Positions 9,967 to 21,117 of a stretch of DNA of 64,000 nucleotides are shown here, in pieces; within the stretch, counting starts at the first letter, position 1, and the number at the start of each line of letters is the position of its first letter. The DNA comes from Auricularia sp. M13. Lineage: Eukaryota > Basidiomycota > Agaricomycetes > Auriculariales > Auriculariaceae. The notes below the pieces were generated by a model. That model did no database searches and had not been told where the DNA came from. It was given only the letters and a program-made list of their open reading frames with translations. Position numbers and translations under genes: made by a program. The DNA is taken from assembly GCA_037042915.1 (NCBI GenBank), contig CM073203.1:992001-1056000 (forward strand), read 5' to 3'.

Positions 9967-11972
9967 TTATTCATCGTCATCCTCCGCGTCTTCGTCCCTT
10001 TCCCTCTTCTTCGTCGCCCTCTTTGGCTCCTCGCCCGGTTCATATTCGCCGTTCTTGTGAACCTTCTCCCATTTTTTGAGGGGCGCTCCCTTGACTCGCT
10101 CCTCGTTGACGACGAGCACCATCTTTGGGATCCGGTCGCTCCAACCCTCCTTGTTTACAGCGAGCCACAAAGGACCTTGCGATGCCCGCTCCGCCACCCA
10201 CTCCTCGCACAGCGACGTCATACACGTGCCTTTGGCCCCTCCGAATTGCCAGTGGTTGAGGCATTCGAGCCCTGTTCCCTTCTCTTTCTTCGCCAGCTCG
10301 CGCTCGATGAGAAACTTCATGAGCCGGCGGTAGAAATCCTCCTTGCCGAAGTCGCGCGTCACCGGGCACCGCGCCGCGTTCCGCCCAGTTATGTGGCGCT
10401 GGTAGAACTCCGGGCACGTCTTTGGCCTTTTCCCGTTGCACAGAAAGCACGGGAATCGAGGACCGAAGTTCTCGGCGAACGCGTTGTGATCGCGCTCCTT
10501 GTGCCGCCGGAGAGCGCTTTTCTCCTTGTGCCGGGATCCGCACTCGCACACGTAGTCGGCGTCCTGCTGGCACTGACGCTTGGCCGCGTGAGTCGCGCTG
10601 ATGGTGTCGCACGTTTTTTCCGTGTGCGGCCCCCTCTTGCGTTTCCCAAGCGTCGCGGTCGGTGCCTGCGATTGCGCCGGCGAACGCGAAGGCTGCGACG
10701 GTGCCTGCGAGCCCGACGGCCGCGATCGTGCGTTAGAACCCGATGGCTGCGACTGTGCTTGTGGTATTAAGGTATTGTTTGCTTGGACGCGGTGTCCAAA
10801 CGCGACGGGGGGATATCCCTCCGCCTGCAGCGGCGTGTCTGTTCGAAATATCGTCAGGGATGCCTGCTGGTGAAGAACTCGAGGTACGCACCGAATAACA
10901 CGCCGTGCTGAACTCGGGTGCCATTGTTGCTCGCCAGTGAGCTGTCCGTCAGTAGCGGGGACGTCTCCCAGCCAGGCGGAAACGAGCCGAAGACAACGCC
11001 GTCGCCTTGGAGCGAGGGCAGGTGGATGCTGCCTTGGGGCGCGAATTGCATGCTGCTGGCGGACGGAAGGGCGTCGTCCAGGTCGCCCGAAGTGCGGCCC
11101 GGCTTGCTCGATGACCAGCCTGCCTGCGTCGACGAGCCACTCACGCTCGTATAGTCCGTCTGGCCGAACTGGTCGCCCAGCGCAGGGTTTGCCATTGGAG
11201 TCGCTGGGAAATCCCAGTACTGGGGCAGCCCGAACGACAGCGGGTCCATCGATGGCATGCGATTACCGTCGATCGATGGGTACGACGCCAGGACGTCGTT
11301 CTCCAACCCGTAGAACAGTGAGTTTGGCAATGACCTCTGCCGCATGCCACCCTGGTGGATGCCTGTCAGTTGCAATACCTGAGCAATGTCGAAGACTAAT
11401 CAGTTTTTGCAGAGCTTTACGGCGCATTAACTCACGTCGTCGGGATATCCGAACGTTCCCAGCGCCCCCTCGACAGGCATATTGAGCTGACCCAGGTCTC
11501 TGCCAGCGGGCAGTCGCGATGTCCCAGCAATCGGCGGCAGCTCTTGGACGCTGTCACAGAGATCCTGAGTCGTCGTCAGTTTCCGGCTGCCGCACCACGA
11601 TCTCAGCGCCCTCACCAAGAATGGGCCGCCCTGGTTCCAGTAGTGGTTGACGGCCGCCTCGTCAAACCATGTCTCGCCGAAACTGTTGGCACTGTCCATG
11701 AAGGCTGCGGGCTGAGGCGCCGCGATCCAAGGGGCGCGCGAGGGACCTGCTACAGGTGGCAGGTCTCTCGCCTGGTAATAGGGAGCCGGCCTATCTGCCT
11801 CGCTCCGATGCGGGGTACGGGGCTGGTGCTGGTTGTCAGCGGGACTAGGGTGCTCGACTCCTGGACGACTTACGATTGCAGGTGAATTCAATGTGTCGCT
11901 GTCGATTGGTGTGTTCGCCTTCTTCGTCGGCCTGCGCGCGCGCTTGCTCTTTCTGCTGCTCTGCTGGCTCAT
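9967..11972 (-). CDS. C2H2 zinc-finger protein, probable transcription factor
   Basis: The start at 11972 reads MSQQSSRKSKRARRPTKK, a basic nuclear-localisation-like N-terminus. After an intron comes a Pro/Ser-rich region (RPGVEHPSPADNQHQPRTP, DLPPVAGPSRAPWIAAPQ), then a low-complexity acidic/Ser region, QAQSQPSGS-type Ser-Pro-Gln repeats, and a C-terminal cysteine/histidine block: CDTISATHAAKRQC, then YVCECGSRHKEKSALRRHK with ERDH (C-x-C-x12-H-x4-H), then PCFLCNGKRPKTCPEFYQRH. The protein ends in an acidic tail after KKRERDEDAED. Three or more introns; the join near 10.83-10.90 kb is ambiguous because two donors give different frames. A nuclear DNA-binding role is inferred from the finger and the basic and acidic segments; no specific family is recognised. 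Confidence 0.7.
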
Positions 11973-13342
11973 CGTCGAGAGGGAGGGCAAGTCGTGGTTG
12001 AAGGAAGAGTTGAGAGCGGAGCCACATATATACATCCGGCACTGCCTACATTCAACCACTTTGAACTTCAGCCCTTTTGTCCGCCACCACGTGGTTACAA
12101 TGCGCCCGCGGGAGGCCAGCCGTACTTCCCTCTCCTCTGTTTTTTTTTTTTGCCTACGTCCAACTGACCATCCCCCCGGATTTCTGCCCATTGTCAAAAT
12201 TTCCCAGCCGCAGCGATTGGTCTTCTTCATTCGCACCGTCATGTCAGCGATGGTTCAGAATTTGGGGGAGAATCACGTTAGTCCTGGCGAGGCATGGCAC
12301 TCGCGGTAGCTTGTCTACTGTAGCTCATGACCCGGTTCAGGCGGTTCAGAACCTCAGTCTCTGTCTCTCTCTCAAGAGAAACCTACAGCCCCTTCGCATG
12401 GGTACAGCGCAGAATCATTGATACAGGGATATTATTGCAGTTTGCATTATGCCTAGCTGTCAGCCGTCGTGGTCATGTTTCGCCAGAGCCACTGAACGCG
12501 TTGAATGGAAGGCACCGCAATATTATTTTGCTCAGGCGTCCGCCTCATCCAAGGTTTCAACGGCGCGCGAACGGCGTCTCAGACGACCTGCCGGAATGTT
12601 GACGTGTTATCAATACCTTCAATGTTGATGAAGACAACCGAGCCGAGGCCGGGATTAGATTCTCCGAGGCGTGGAATTATAGCGGACAAACAGGATACTG
12701 AATCGAGTATTCATTCGCGATGAGGCAGTATGTCTGACCTCTCCGCGTATCTTCAGCCACACCATCTTCATTCATCATCGCGAATCGCCCGGCAGAGGCG
12801 CTCAATATCCGCTTCGACGCACTTAAGCTAGGGCATGATCTACAACCACTGATGTATCCCACACACGAAGCTTCTGCCCGCCTCAGGCTCGCATTCATGT
12901 TGCGCGAGGATGCTGTGTCGCCTACGTCGGCCACCGACACACTAGTCGTCTCGCACGGCGACAGGCCTGCACTGAGTCGTCAACAACGCATTCTCGACCT
13001 GAGAAGAAAGTGCGAATGAAAATTTCCCATCATCAACTGGGTTGCGCGAATGTTCATGTGAGCCGAAGAGCTAGTCGCCGATCCCGGCCGCGCACACACA
13101 GTGCGCGGTAATCGCGCCAGTCTGCCCTGGCGAGGTGGAGGAAAGTGCTCGTCAATCTAGAAAGAGACCCTCGCAGATGAATTCTAGGAACTGGGAAGTT
13201 TAGCTGTCGATCGACTCAGCGCCTCTGCGGTGAACCTTTAGTCTCTCACAGTGCGCGTTTTGTCCGCCACTGGCCCTGGGACAAGAGAGTTGAAGTACTT
13301 AACGGCGCGAGGGTGTTCCAGGAGGTCTGCATGCATAGCATC
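11973..13342. other. Intergenic, 1.4 kb, no gene seen
   Basis: Upstream of the zinc-finger gene there is a minus-strand TATATA element near 12023-12030, about 50 bp before its ATG, and a run of ten or more T at 12141. No frame in 12.1-13.3 kb shows family motifs or consistent splice structure. Confidence 0.5.
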
Positions 13343-14005
13343 ATGTCGCTTCCAGAGACCTACTCGTCCGTCAGCATCCATTGGCGCGACGATTCACCGC
13401 TACTACCCACTGGGCCGTCGAGTCACATTGCCGTCGGTTCGCAGGAATACGTCGTGACCGTGGATAGGCATGTAAGGGCTGGGAAAAGTCGGCTTCTGCG
13501 CGGGAAGGCTGATCCATTAGTGCTCATGGTAGTGGGAGGTCGTGCGCATTCGCACCAACAGCGGACTGTTCTACCTCCTCAAATCGGACGTCACTGGGCA
13601 GTACCTGTCCACCATGAACGGTCCTGTCCAGGTCAGACCTTCAACACAGTTGTGGCAGCTGTTGACAGTCCCCACCAGGGAGAATTGCTCAAGACGTCGC
13701 AGGAGAGACGCGATGCGTTATGGCTGACATTTCGGGGCGTCAGAGATAGCGAGCATGCGTACAAGGTCGGTAGCGCACCTTTGCCGAGGATGAGTGGGAA
13801 TTGACGGTCACTGGTGCATTCACAGATATTAACCGCCGATGGTTCTTTAGCACTCACCGTCTTCCCATCGAGCAGTGGGCCGGCTCACGTATGCCCTTAT
13901 TGGCATGACCATGTTATGGGAGCTCATGGGAGGCGCTATAGGTCATGCTCCTCCCTCTTGCGGCGGGCGACGATGAGCACCAGGTCTGGCAACTTGAGCG
14001 CGTGA
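13343..14005 (+). CDS. Small intron-rich protein of unknown function, beta-trefoil-like
   Basis: Four exons join cleanly in one frame: 13343-13471, 13533-13631, 13679-13765 and 13826-14005, with GTAAGG...GGTAG, GTCAGA...CACCAG and GTCGGT...CACAG introns of 47-61 nt. The product of about 164 residues begins MSLPETYSSVSIHWRDD and has WEVVRIRTNSGLFYLLKSD followed by VTGQYLSTMNG. That pattern of hydrophobic strands and a G-x-Y-L turn recalls beta-trefoil repeats of fungal lectins and inhibitors. A further intron may exist in the last exon, so the C-terminus is uncertain. An upstream in-frame Met at 13331 is possible. It is tail-to-tail with the phosphotransferase gene. Function unknown; the fold is a guess. 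Confidence 0.5.
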
Positions 14006-14093
14006 TCCTTGGACAGTGAGGAAGAGCAGGCGCGAAATACAGATATAATATCCTGTGATACTGCACGTACAAACACGAAATACTGCTTGTGGA

Positions 14094-15611
14094 TTACAAC
14101 TTTGGCTTCGGCTGGCTGCCTTGCTCGATGAGCAACTTTGCGACATGCCCGAGTATCGGGAACATGGCCGCGTATGTCGAAGCCTTCTCCGAGCTCGCCT
14201 GTCGCCGAGCGTACCGCGCCGCAATGCCCTGCGTGATAACCGCCAGCTGCACAGCGGCGTCAGCGCAAAGTCTGCAGAGACCAAGTAGCGCACCCGGAAG
14301 ATCATCCAACTCGAGGCGAACCTCATTTCACGAATGGGATAATCGAGTTTCATAATCTTACAGTACTCGCGCTCCAGGTCCTCGTACGCCACGGGCACCT
14401 CGCTGCGCGGCTTGCCGCGGAACGTAGTCAGCACGGGTGATTCGCGGTGGACGCCGGGGAACATGTCGTCGGACAGGAAGAATGACAGCGTCAGGTTCGC
14501 CAGGTCAGGGAGCTACGCGACAAAGGGTCAGCATGGATTAAGTATTGGATTTTGAAGGACGAACGGGGCTGCCAAGAGAGCACAACTCCCAGTCGAGGAT
14601 GCCGATGACGCGCGGCTCTGTGGGGTGGAAGATGAGGTTATCAATCTTGTAGTCGCCGTGGACGATGCGGCGGCCGATCTTGGCTTCGTCCGGTGCGTTT
14701 GCAGTGTACCATTCGACGAGCTCGCGGAAATGCGGGATTTCGCCTGTATAAAGTCCGTAAGTGGAGGTGAGAACGAGAGCGAGTTGCGCCGACCTGTCTG
14801 CTCCTTCGTATCCACGTCGACCGCCTTGGACTGTGCGATGGATACTTGTGACAGCGAGCGAATTTGCCGCGGGAAGTACGGTTTGCGCGACGCAAACTCG
14901 CCGAGTCCGATCTTGTCAGGGTCGAGTGAGTGCAATAGCGCCAAAGAACGAACGGCAGATAGCCAGCTTATAATGGTCAGCCTGATGAGTCGGGTTACGA
15001 CCGGATGGCTGCGCATACCATTGCTGTCGCTGCTCAGGCGACAAGTCTGGCATGCGCTGGTCGCTGAATATGCGGCCTTCGAGGAACTCCATGACATAGA
15101 ACGGCGTGCCAATTACAGCGTCGTCCTCGCAAAGAACATAGGGCTTTGGAATCGGCACACGCGATGCTGCGTCCTGGGTGCGTTCGTTGTGCGTCTGAAG
15201 AGCGCGCAACATCTGGTACTCGCGCTCGACCTGGTGGGCCGTCTTGGATAGCAGAGCGCCCGCAGGCTTCTTGCGGAGTACATAGCGCGTGCCACTGCGA
15301 AGCCATTCAGCGAAACGGAGACACGCGGACACCGCAGGCAACGCACCCAGCGTCCGTCAGAAAATATGTGGGATTTGACTGGCCGGCGGTCAGCTACAAG
15401 ACGAAGAATTGGTCTCGGATGAAGCCCGTACCTGTCCATACTGCGTTCACAGGTAAGTAACGCACATAGCGGGGCAAAACACAGAGCATGCCTTGAACTG
15501 CTTAACGGCGACCGGGGTGCGTATCTCCGGCACGCTCTTAGCCAGATACTGGTTCAGCTGATCAACTGGTATGGCAGCCCGTACGTCGCCGATAGCCTGT
15601 CCGTCCGCCAT
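14094..15611 (-). CDS. APH-type phosphotransferase (ACAD10/11 kinase-domain family)
   Basis: Aminoglycoside-phosphotransferase-like kinase of the group fused to acyl-CoA dehydrogenase in animal ACAD10/11 and free-standing in fungi; ACAD10/11 phosphorylate 4-hydroxyacyl-CoAs. The start at 15611 reads [14 protein letters not shown]. Exons give VKQFK, then YGQ, then [11 protein letters not shown] (the FGQSNPTY glycine loop), [12 protein letters not shown] (with the ATP-binding Lys), [17 protein letters not shown], the catalytic loop HGDYKIDN, and [13 protein letters not shown], whose Asp binds magnesium. The C-terminus ends [13 protein letters not shown]. All catalytic residues are present. The first intron has a GC donor and the YGQ segment is a 9-nt microexon at 15440-15432. 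About seven exons in all. Confidence 0.86.
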
Positions 15612-16484
15612 GTCGAGGTGGTTGAGCGGTGAGTGTGAATTTCGGTCATGTGCGGCGGCCAGTGACGGCTCCTCGCAACTACCGGTCCAACTAGAACAAA
15701 CTGGGCCGGAAAAATCATTCACGTCTGGATACTTGAAAAGAATCCCAGAAAAGGATCTTCGCATCTCAACAACATGTACAGTTGCAGGGAATGATCAGGC
15801 CGAAAGATATACGAGAGGCTTACAGCGCGGAGGACGGACTCAGACTCTCTCTGCGGCGCAGCACCAACTGGCGTCCGCATGGTGCTAGACACGGCGGAGC
15901 CGTTGTACAAGCCTAAAGGTGGATTATAAGTGAGTTAACTGAGTTAGAACGACTTGGTCGCTTACACACCAGTCGGCCTCCAAGGCACGCCGCGAAACAT
16001 TTATGTCTTCGCCGGCGTCCCAGCCGCCTCGTTTAGACGGTCATTGGGTTCCGCTGGACGCTCCGGTACAGTGGCCGCTATGGAAGAAAATCTGGATATA
16101 CTCGTGTACAGTTAACTGGCCGATATGTCGCGGCATCCGTTGACTTTTCTTGATCGGATGGTTCCAGTCTTGCAGAGAGCTGTCGCGCTTTTGACTTTCA
16201 ATGCGGATCGCAAACTGCAGCCCCGCAAGCGCAGCACGCAGACTCCACTGTCACATCCTACCGCGGATAAGTAAACATTTAAGTTGTTACATACTAATTC
16301 ATCCCCTGATCATTTTTTCACTCATCACGACCCAAACAATTATTCAGGGAAAATTTGGCGAGTATAGCATTCATTGCTCCATGAGGACTACTTCACAATA
16401 ACGTCGATGAACAGTCCGGCAATGCCCGGCTCAGTCGCATCTTGACTTTGCACCTCCACACGACCAATTGCTAACGCGTCCGAT
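15612..16484. other. Intergenic between divergent genes
   Basis: Lies between the start of the phosphotransferase (minus) and the start of the first kinase-like gene (plus), so it should hold both promoters. It is relatively AT-rich in 16260-16350. An open frame continuing the phosphotransferase upstream (to 15910, minus) lacks family similarity and is probably not translated. Confidence 0.5.
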
Positions 16485-17890
16485 ATGACAGACGCGACAT
16501 TTGATGCGCCTGATCTCATGGTAGGGTTAACTCCTGTCTAAACTGTATTTCCTGACATCCTCCCAAGGTGTGGCCAACCTCCTTGCAACAGTGGAGGCGA
16601 TATCCGGCCTTTGAAACGCCTGAAACAGAGTATAATCTTCAGTTTTGGACTCAAATGGAAGCGGAATTTGCAGGTCAAGGTGTTAGACTGTATAAGCCAG
16701 ACTTTGAAACAGGACTGCCGCTCTTACGCATCCCTCCGGACGACAATGGTCAGCCAGTGCCTCCTGATGTCTACGAAACGGTGCCCGGAAGCCATGCATC
16801 TTTACGCAACATGCAACAGCCAGTGCGTACCTTTTCTCGAACATATATCAAATTCCCTCCTCATTGCGTTGCAGTCTGCGTCAGTTTATCCAGCCGTGCT
16901 CGCAAACGGTAACGATGTGATTGTGCGGGTCGTCTCCAAGGGTTCTCTGGCCTCGCGTCAACTCGATATTCTGCGATGTCTCTCTCAAGAGGAGTTACGC
17001 TCGGATCCGCGCAACCATGCCATTACTGTCATCCAAGAGCTCGTCTTTCAAGACTGGGTCTTCGTCGTCATGCCCCGGCTCAGCCCCGCAGCTATCAGCG
17101 ACACATCTACTCTCACGAAGAGGCACTGGTTTACTACCCTGTCCGAGATCCTTAATTGCGTGGTTCAGATCCTAGAAGTGAGTCTACGATCCTAGCCAAC
17201 TGTACTTCCGCATCTCATGATATCAGGGTTTTGCGTTCTTACACGACCACTTGATCGCGCATCAGGTTCGCTTTCCATGTCATCGCGCGTGCCGGACCTA
17301 ATCGAGTCAATCCAGGACATCGCAGCTACTAACATTGTGGTCAATCACCTGGGCGATCACGAACTTGGCTTCTTGAGCCGCTTTCCCTGCCGGTACTACA
17401 TTATTGACTTCGAGGTCGCGATCCAATTCCCACGGGATTCCAAGCCTCCCGAGCGCAAGGTGGTCGGGCCACCCATTGAGAACTTCACCCTCTCGCGACT
17501 CGCCCCCGAAATCGGATCACAGGGCCATTGTCCATTCCTTGCTGATGTCTGGCAGCTTGGCATGTTGCTTTTCAGGGCGTTTCCAGTATGTTCTTCTCAT
17601 GCACACGAATATCTATTGTTCTCTGAAACGCTTCCCAGACTCAATCAGAACACGTTGCTCGTGTTGCGCGTCGCATGCTTTCCCCGGAACCCGATGCGCG
17701 CCCTTCAATGTGCGAGGCCCATGATGACATCTGCGATGTCAAGAGGACTCTGTCCCATGAAGAGCTCGCCTCGCCTGTCTGTCGAAATTTCGTCTTCGAC
17801 CGCATCGTGGAGGACCGCGTTCCCCTCGAGCTTGAGACATTCCTCAAGGGTGGCGCGATAGACGTCCGGTCATGCCCGTACGATGAATAA
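16485..17890 (+). CDS. Protein-kinase-like protein, array copy 1 (intact)
   Basis: Six exons (16485-16520, 16568-16822, 16875-17177, 17227-17265, 17316-17585, 17639-17890) join in one frame to a protein of about 384 residues. Kinase-like features: VVSKGSLASRQLDILRCL, which may carry the ATP-site Lys and alpha-C region; the 13-residue exon GFAFLHDHLIAHQ; the catalytic-loop equivalent HQDIAATN (HRD has become HQD); YYIIDFEVA, where DFG is DFE; LAPEIG in the APE position; and DVWQLG, the family alpha-F motif. Copies at 20163-22485 and 22959-24379 share exon lengths. The substrate is unknown. Loss of the HRD arginine and the DFG glycine may mean weak or regulatory kinase activity. This copy is the most diverged of the three. 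Confidence 0.84.
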
Positions 17891-18757
17891 ATTCTCTTCG
17901 TTGTGTTCAGACGAACACGCTACTGTCAGGTTCATGAAATGTCTCTGAGACGGCTCTGAGATCACTGGCCTCCAGCTTGGTGAACACGGAAGAGAAATAT
18001 CACGCTAGCATGCCGTACTTGCACATCTCCCCTCAGCAGGTGGCGGAGTGCCTGCTTCTGGGATGTGCAATGGTGCCTGGATATCCGAAGCATCTGCGCA
18101 TTCCGGGCCGTTCGTAGACTGTTTGATGTGCGACTATGGTGTAACTTCAACAATCAGACACAAACTCATGACCTAAGCTTTGCACTCCGTGGCCGTGACC
18201 GTCGTTGGGGTCAGTTGTAAACTAGCAGAGGTCATTCGGTGTCCAAGCATACAGTCTCATGTTAGGAAACTCGGCATGGATTTGCAGCAGTAATGCGGGG
18301 TGCAAGGAAGCATATATGCGATAGCTTCTGTCGGAAACAGCGTGGGACATATCGAGTAGGTCATAAATTTCTTGTGATGCGGTAAATGCTGAGGCTCGCC
18401 GACTTCCTCAGACTTTTGTATGTACTATGTCTCAGCTGCGCAATTCGCACAATGATACGGAGAAGAACAAAAGGCGTTCCTGGGCGCTCATCGACATCGA
18501 TCATTCTTTGGAATGTGGCACATGATGCATGATCATATCGAACCGCTCTGCCAGCAGCCTGGATAAGCCCTCCGGAGGGGGGCCGGCGGCTTAGTTGAGG
18601 CTAGCCCAGACGGCCATCCGGAGAAACCAAGGACACGTGTATGCACTGTATTGGTAAACAGAGGGCTCTGAAAAAAGACTTCGGGAAGGCATATTGCATG
18701 GGTTACTCCGAGTGCCCTAATCATTTACGGAACTGGGGAGGAGCCTTCGTCAATACC
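17891..18757. other. Intergenic, no gene seen
   Basis: About 870 bp of mixed composition after the kinase-like gene. No frame shows motifs or consistent splice sites. It ends at the small minus-strand frame at 18758. Confidence 0.45.
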
Positions 18758-19080
18758 TCATGCGGGCCCGCCTTCCTGCATTCCTTCAGTATGGCAATGC
18801 AATTCGAGAGGGAGGATGAGAGCGAACCTGATGTAAATAGTGTAGCAGTGATCGCTCTTATCCGCGGGAGTGTTGGTAAATCTCACGCCAACGAGGTAGG
18901 TTTTTGAGCCTTGCACAGTCTTTGGCGGGTTGGTGAGGACGGGGGCGTAGTGAGAATGGGTAGTACTTACGAGATAGGTGCGGGCGTCGACGAGCTGGCT
19001 CACGATGCCGACATATGTGCCATGATCAGGCCACTCGAACGCCACTCGGTCGCCAATCTGATATCGCGGGAATGAGATGT
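18758..19080 (-). CDS. Small hypothetical frame, possibly Tudor-like
   Basis: The minus strand reads FPRYQIGDRVAFEWPDHGTY followed by VGIVSQLVDARTYL. The Y-x-I-G-D-x-V-x-F-x-W start and G-x-V turn resemble the small Tudor-type barrels found in fungal proteins. A GTAAGT donor follows at about 18967, and an acceptor CAAG near 18912 would add only a few residues. No clear start codon lies in the same frame upstream, and the mariner-type element begins 34 bp away, so this may be a gene remnant cut by that insertion. Low confidence as a functional gene. Confidence 0.3.
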
Positions 19081-19113
19081 GTCATTTTTCTGGGTTCACG
19101 GACGCACTGTGTA

Positions 19114-19413
19114 CAGTGGGGAAACTTGAGAATGCCGGTCGATAAAATCGCATATACCACGGAATCTACTGAATGGATGACTATGGTGCATATATGAGAC
19201 TTGTAGCTCTCGAGGAGCTCTATCAGGTGGTATATGATTACTGGCCAAAGGGTGCAATCCGGGGGTGAGAGAGAGTATCCGATGAAGAGGTCGAAAATCA
19301 CATCGCCAGAAACGCGTCCTCCAGATCATTTGAGGTTGGCCTCTTATTCTATACGTAATTCTGAGGTGGGTTTATTATTTGGGTCAAGGTGGTTGGATAT
19401 CCCATTCTGGAGC
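19114..19413 (+). repeat. Left arm of 300-bp inverted repeat
   Basis: Inverted partner of 19617-19916, about 96 percent identical by eye with no gaps. Confidence 0.9.
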
Positions 19414-19616
19414 AATTCCTCAATTAACCTGGATTCCATGATTTCTATATCCGGGAATTGAATGACCTTGATGGCCAACCAAGGGTCAGAAACTCCTTCT
19501 CACAGCCTAAAACTACATATAATGTACTCTAGAGCATGTCTTGGTTCAGGGAAATGCAGTTAGGTAGGCCATTGGCTGTTTGAGAGGTTGAGCAAGCAGA
19601 AATTGCAAGTGCACTA

Positions 19617-19916
19617 GCTCCAGAATTGGATATCCAACCACTTTGACTCAAATGGTAAACCCACCTCAGAATTACGTATAGAATAAGAGGCCAACCTCAA
19701 ATGATCTGGAGGACGCGTTTCTGGCGATGTGATTTTCGACCTCTTCATCGGATCCTCTCTCTCACCCCCGGATTGCACCCTTTTGCCAGTAATCATATAC
19801 CACCTGATAAAGCTCCTCGAGAGCTACAAGTCTCATATATACACCATAGTCCTCCATTCAGTAGATTCCGTGGTATATGCGAATTTATCGACCGGCATTC
19901 TCAAGTTTCCCCACTG
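19617..19916 (-). repeat. Right arm of 300-bp inverted repeat
   Basis: Inverted partner of 19114-19413. The arm ends CAAGTTTCCCCACTG next to TA, mirroring the left terminus. Confidence 0.9.
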
Positions 19917-20281
19917 TATGCTGGGGCCGTTGAAGCCATGCCTATGGGTCTCTGAAGAGAAGCGTGGTGGGGGAGCTGAAGCTCCGACGGTTTCATATAG
20001 GGGCCTGGGCTGTTTGTTGTGCTCTGCTTGGTGCCTTGTTCTTGTCCTTCCATCACACGCGTCACGCGATACCGTCGGGCTTCGTTGTACACGTCTGGCT
20101 GGCATTTTGCAAGTTCCCCGACCTATATTTCAATCACCCAGACATCGTTATTGCGGCCACGCATGGCGGAGAACACAGAAATCGTGTTTGAACACCTTAT
20201 ACCGGACGACGATGTGCCCGTAAGTCGTTCCTTACTTTAAAACGGATCCTCTGCTCCACCCTCTGCAGCAATGGCCAAACG

Positions 20282-21117
20282 TGTCCCAAAAATCGCAAAT
20301 CGGTGATCAGCGATTATGCTCTTATCAGAGCTCTATGTATCGTGATACATGCCTATATGCACCTATGAGATGCCTTAAGCGCCTATAAGACCTGGTAAGT
20401 ACTGATAACTCGTCAATGTGGAGTGATAAGCGGTGACCGGCGCTGATCAAGGCCTGATCAGAGCTCTGCGGCCTGGGATAAGGCCTCATCAGAGGTGATC
20501 AACCCTCACCAGCAACAAGTACCCCCAGTACCTGTTCACTCAAGTCCCAGCTACTGAGAGCTCAGGCCAGTCATGAGATGGTGCTTGGGGGGCCTCCAGG
20601 AGGAAGGGGAGCCGCGGTTCAATGGAGCGGAGGTCCGGTGGAGCGGTGGAGCGGGCATGTATACTTTGCTCCACCCTTACAGACAATTGGCGTAATAGTC
20701 TAGCTGGCAGCTCGCGCGAGGGCGCGTGTGGCCAACAGGCAAGCCGTTGGTTCAAATCCAGGCTAAGTTAGAAAATATACAAGTCATGTACAACCTGGAG
20801 TAAGTCTAGAAAATGTACCCTAGTTAGTAATACCAGTAAGTAGTAAATGTACAACTGTAAATACAGAAAGTAAGACCCAGCTGCCGCATAGGAGCGGTAG
20901 CTGGGGGAGTTTTCGTAATATCGGGCTGGGCAGCTGATCAGCTCTTATCCGCCTTGTCCGCATTATAAACTTGTATCGGCCTTGTCAGCCGTATAATAGG
21001 CCTATAAGCGAGTATACCCCCTGAAGCTGTTTGATCAGGTAGGGGGTCGGCTGACCCTGTTATCAGGACTCATCACACTTGGTCAATCCTCATAGCCAAC
21101 TTGCACTTTTTGGGACA
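20282..21117. mobile_element. 836-bp TIR element inserted in kinase exon 2
   Basis: The ends are TGTCCCAAAAA and TTTTTGGGACA, perfect 11-bp inverted repeats, flanked by CG on both sides. Comparison with the intact exon of copy 3 (CAATGGCCAAACGAGCTACA) shows a clean insertion with a 2-bp CG duplication. The terminal 200 bp on each side carry many TGATCAG/TTATCAG-like subterminal motifs. No coding frame. Superfamily not recognised: TGT...ACA ends with a 2-bp duplication fit neither hAT (8 bp) nor mariner (TA). Confidence 0.8.
20689..20765 (+). other. tRNA-related Pol III promoter-like segment
   Basis: Inside the TIR element, TAGTCTAGCTGG (20696-20707) matches the tRNA A-box consensus at all but one position, and GGTTCAAATCC (20749-20759) matches the B-box with one change. 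Spacing is about 40 bp. The sequence does not close an acceptor stem, so it is not a functional tRNA; a tRNA-derived SINE fragment is more likely. Confidence 0.35.

Larger units (their letters stand above)
19114..19916. mobile_element. Fold-back MITE with 300-bp arms, Tc1/mariner type
   Basis: An 803-bp element bounded by TA at 19112-19113 and 19917-19918. It starts CAGTGGGGAAACTTGAGAAT and ends with the exact reverse complement. The left arm (19114-19413) and right arm (19617-19916) are both 300 bp, align without gaps and differ at only about a dozen positions by eye. The 203-bp centre is unique. CAGT termini and TA target duplication are hallmarks of Tc1/mariner elements. No transposase is encoded, so the element would depend on a helper. 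A transcript would form a 300-bp hairpin, a potential small-RNA source; that is inference. Confidence 0.87.

Noticed and set aside
10057-10770. A 237-codon plus-strand frame
   Set aside because: Antisense to the zinc-finger exon, which has clear motifs.
18301-18757. Possible gene between the first kinase and the small minus-strand frame
   Set aside because: No frame longer than about 65 codons and no consistent splice structure.
19234-19461. Twin open frames encoding nearly the same peptide on opposite strands
   Set aside because: They are the two arms of the fold-back element, not genes.
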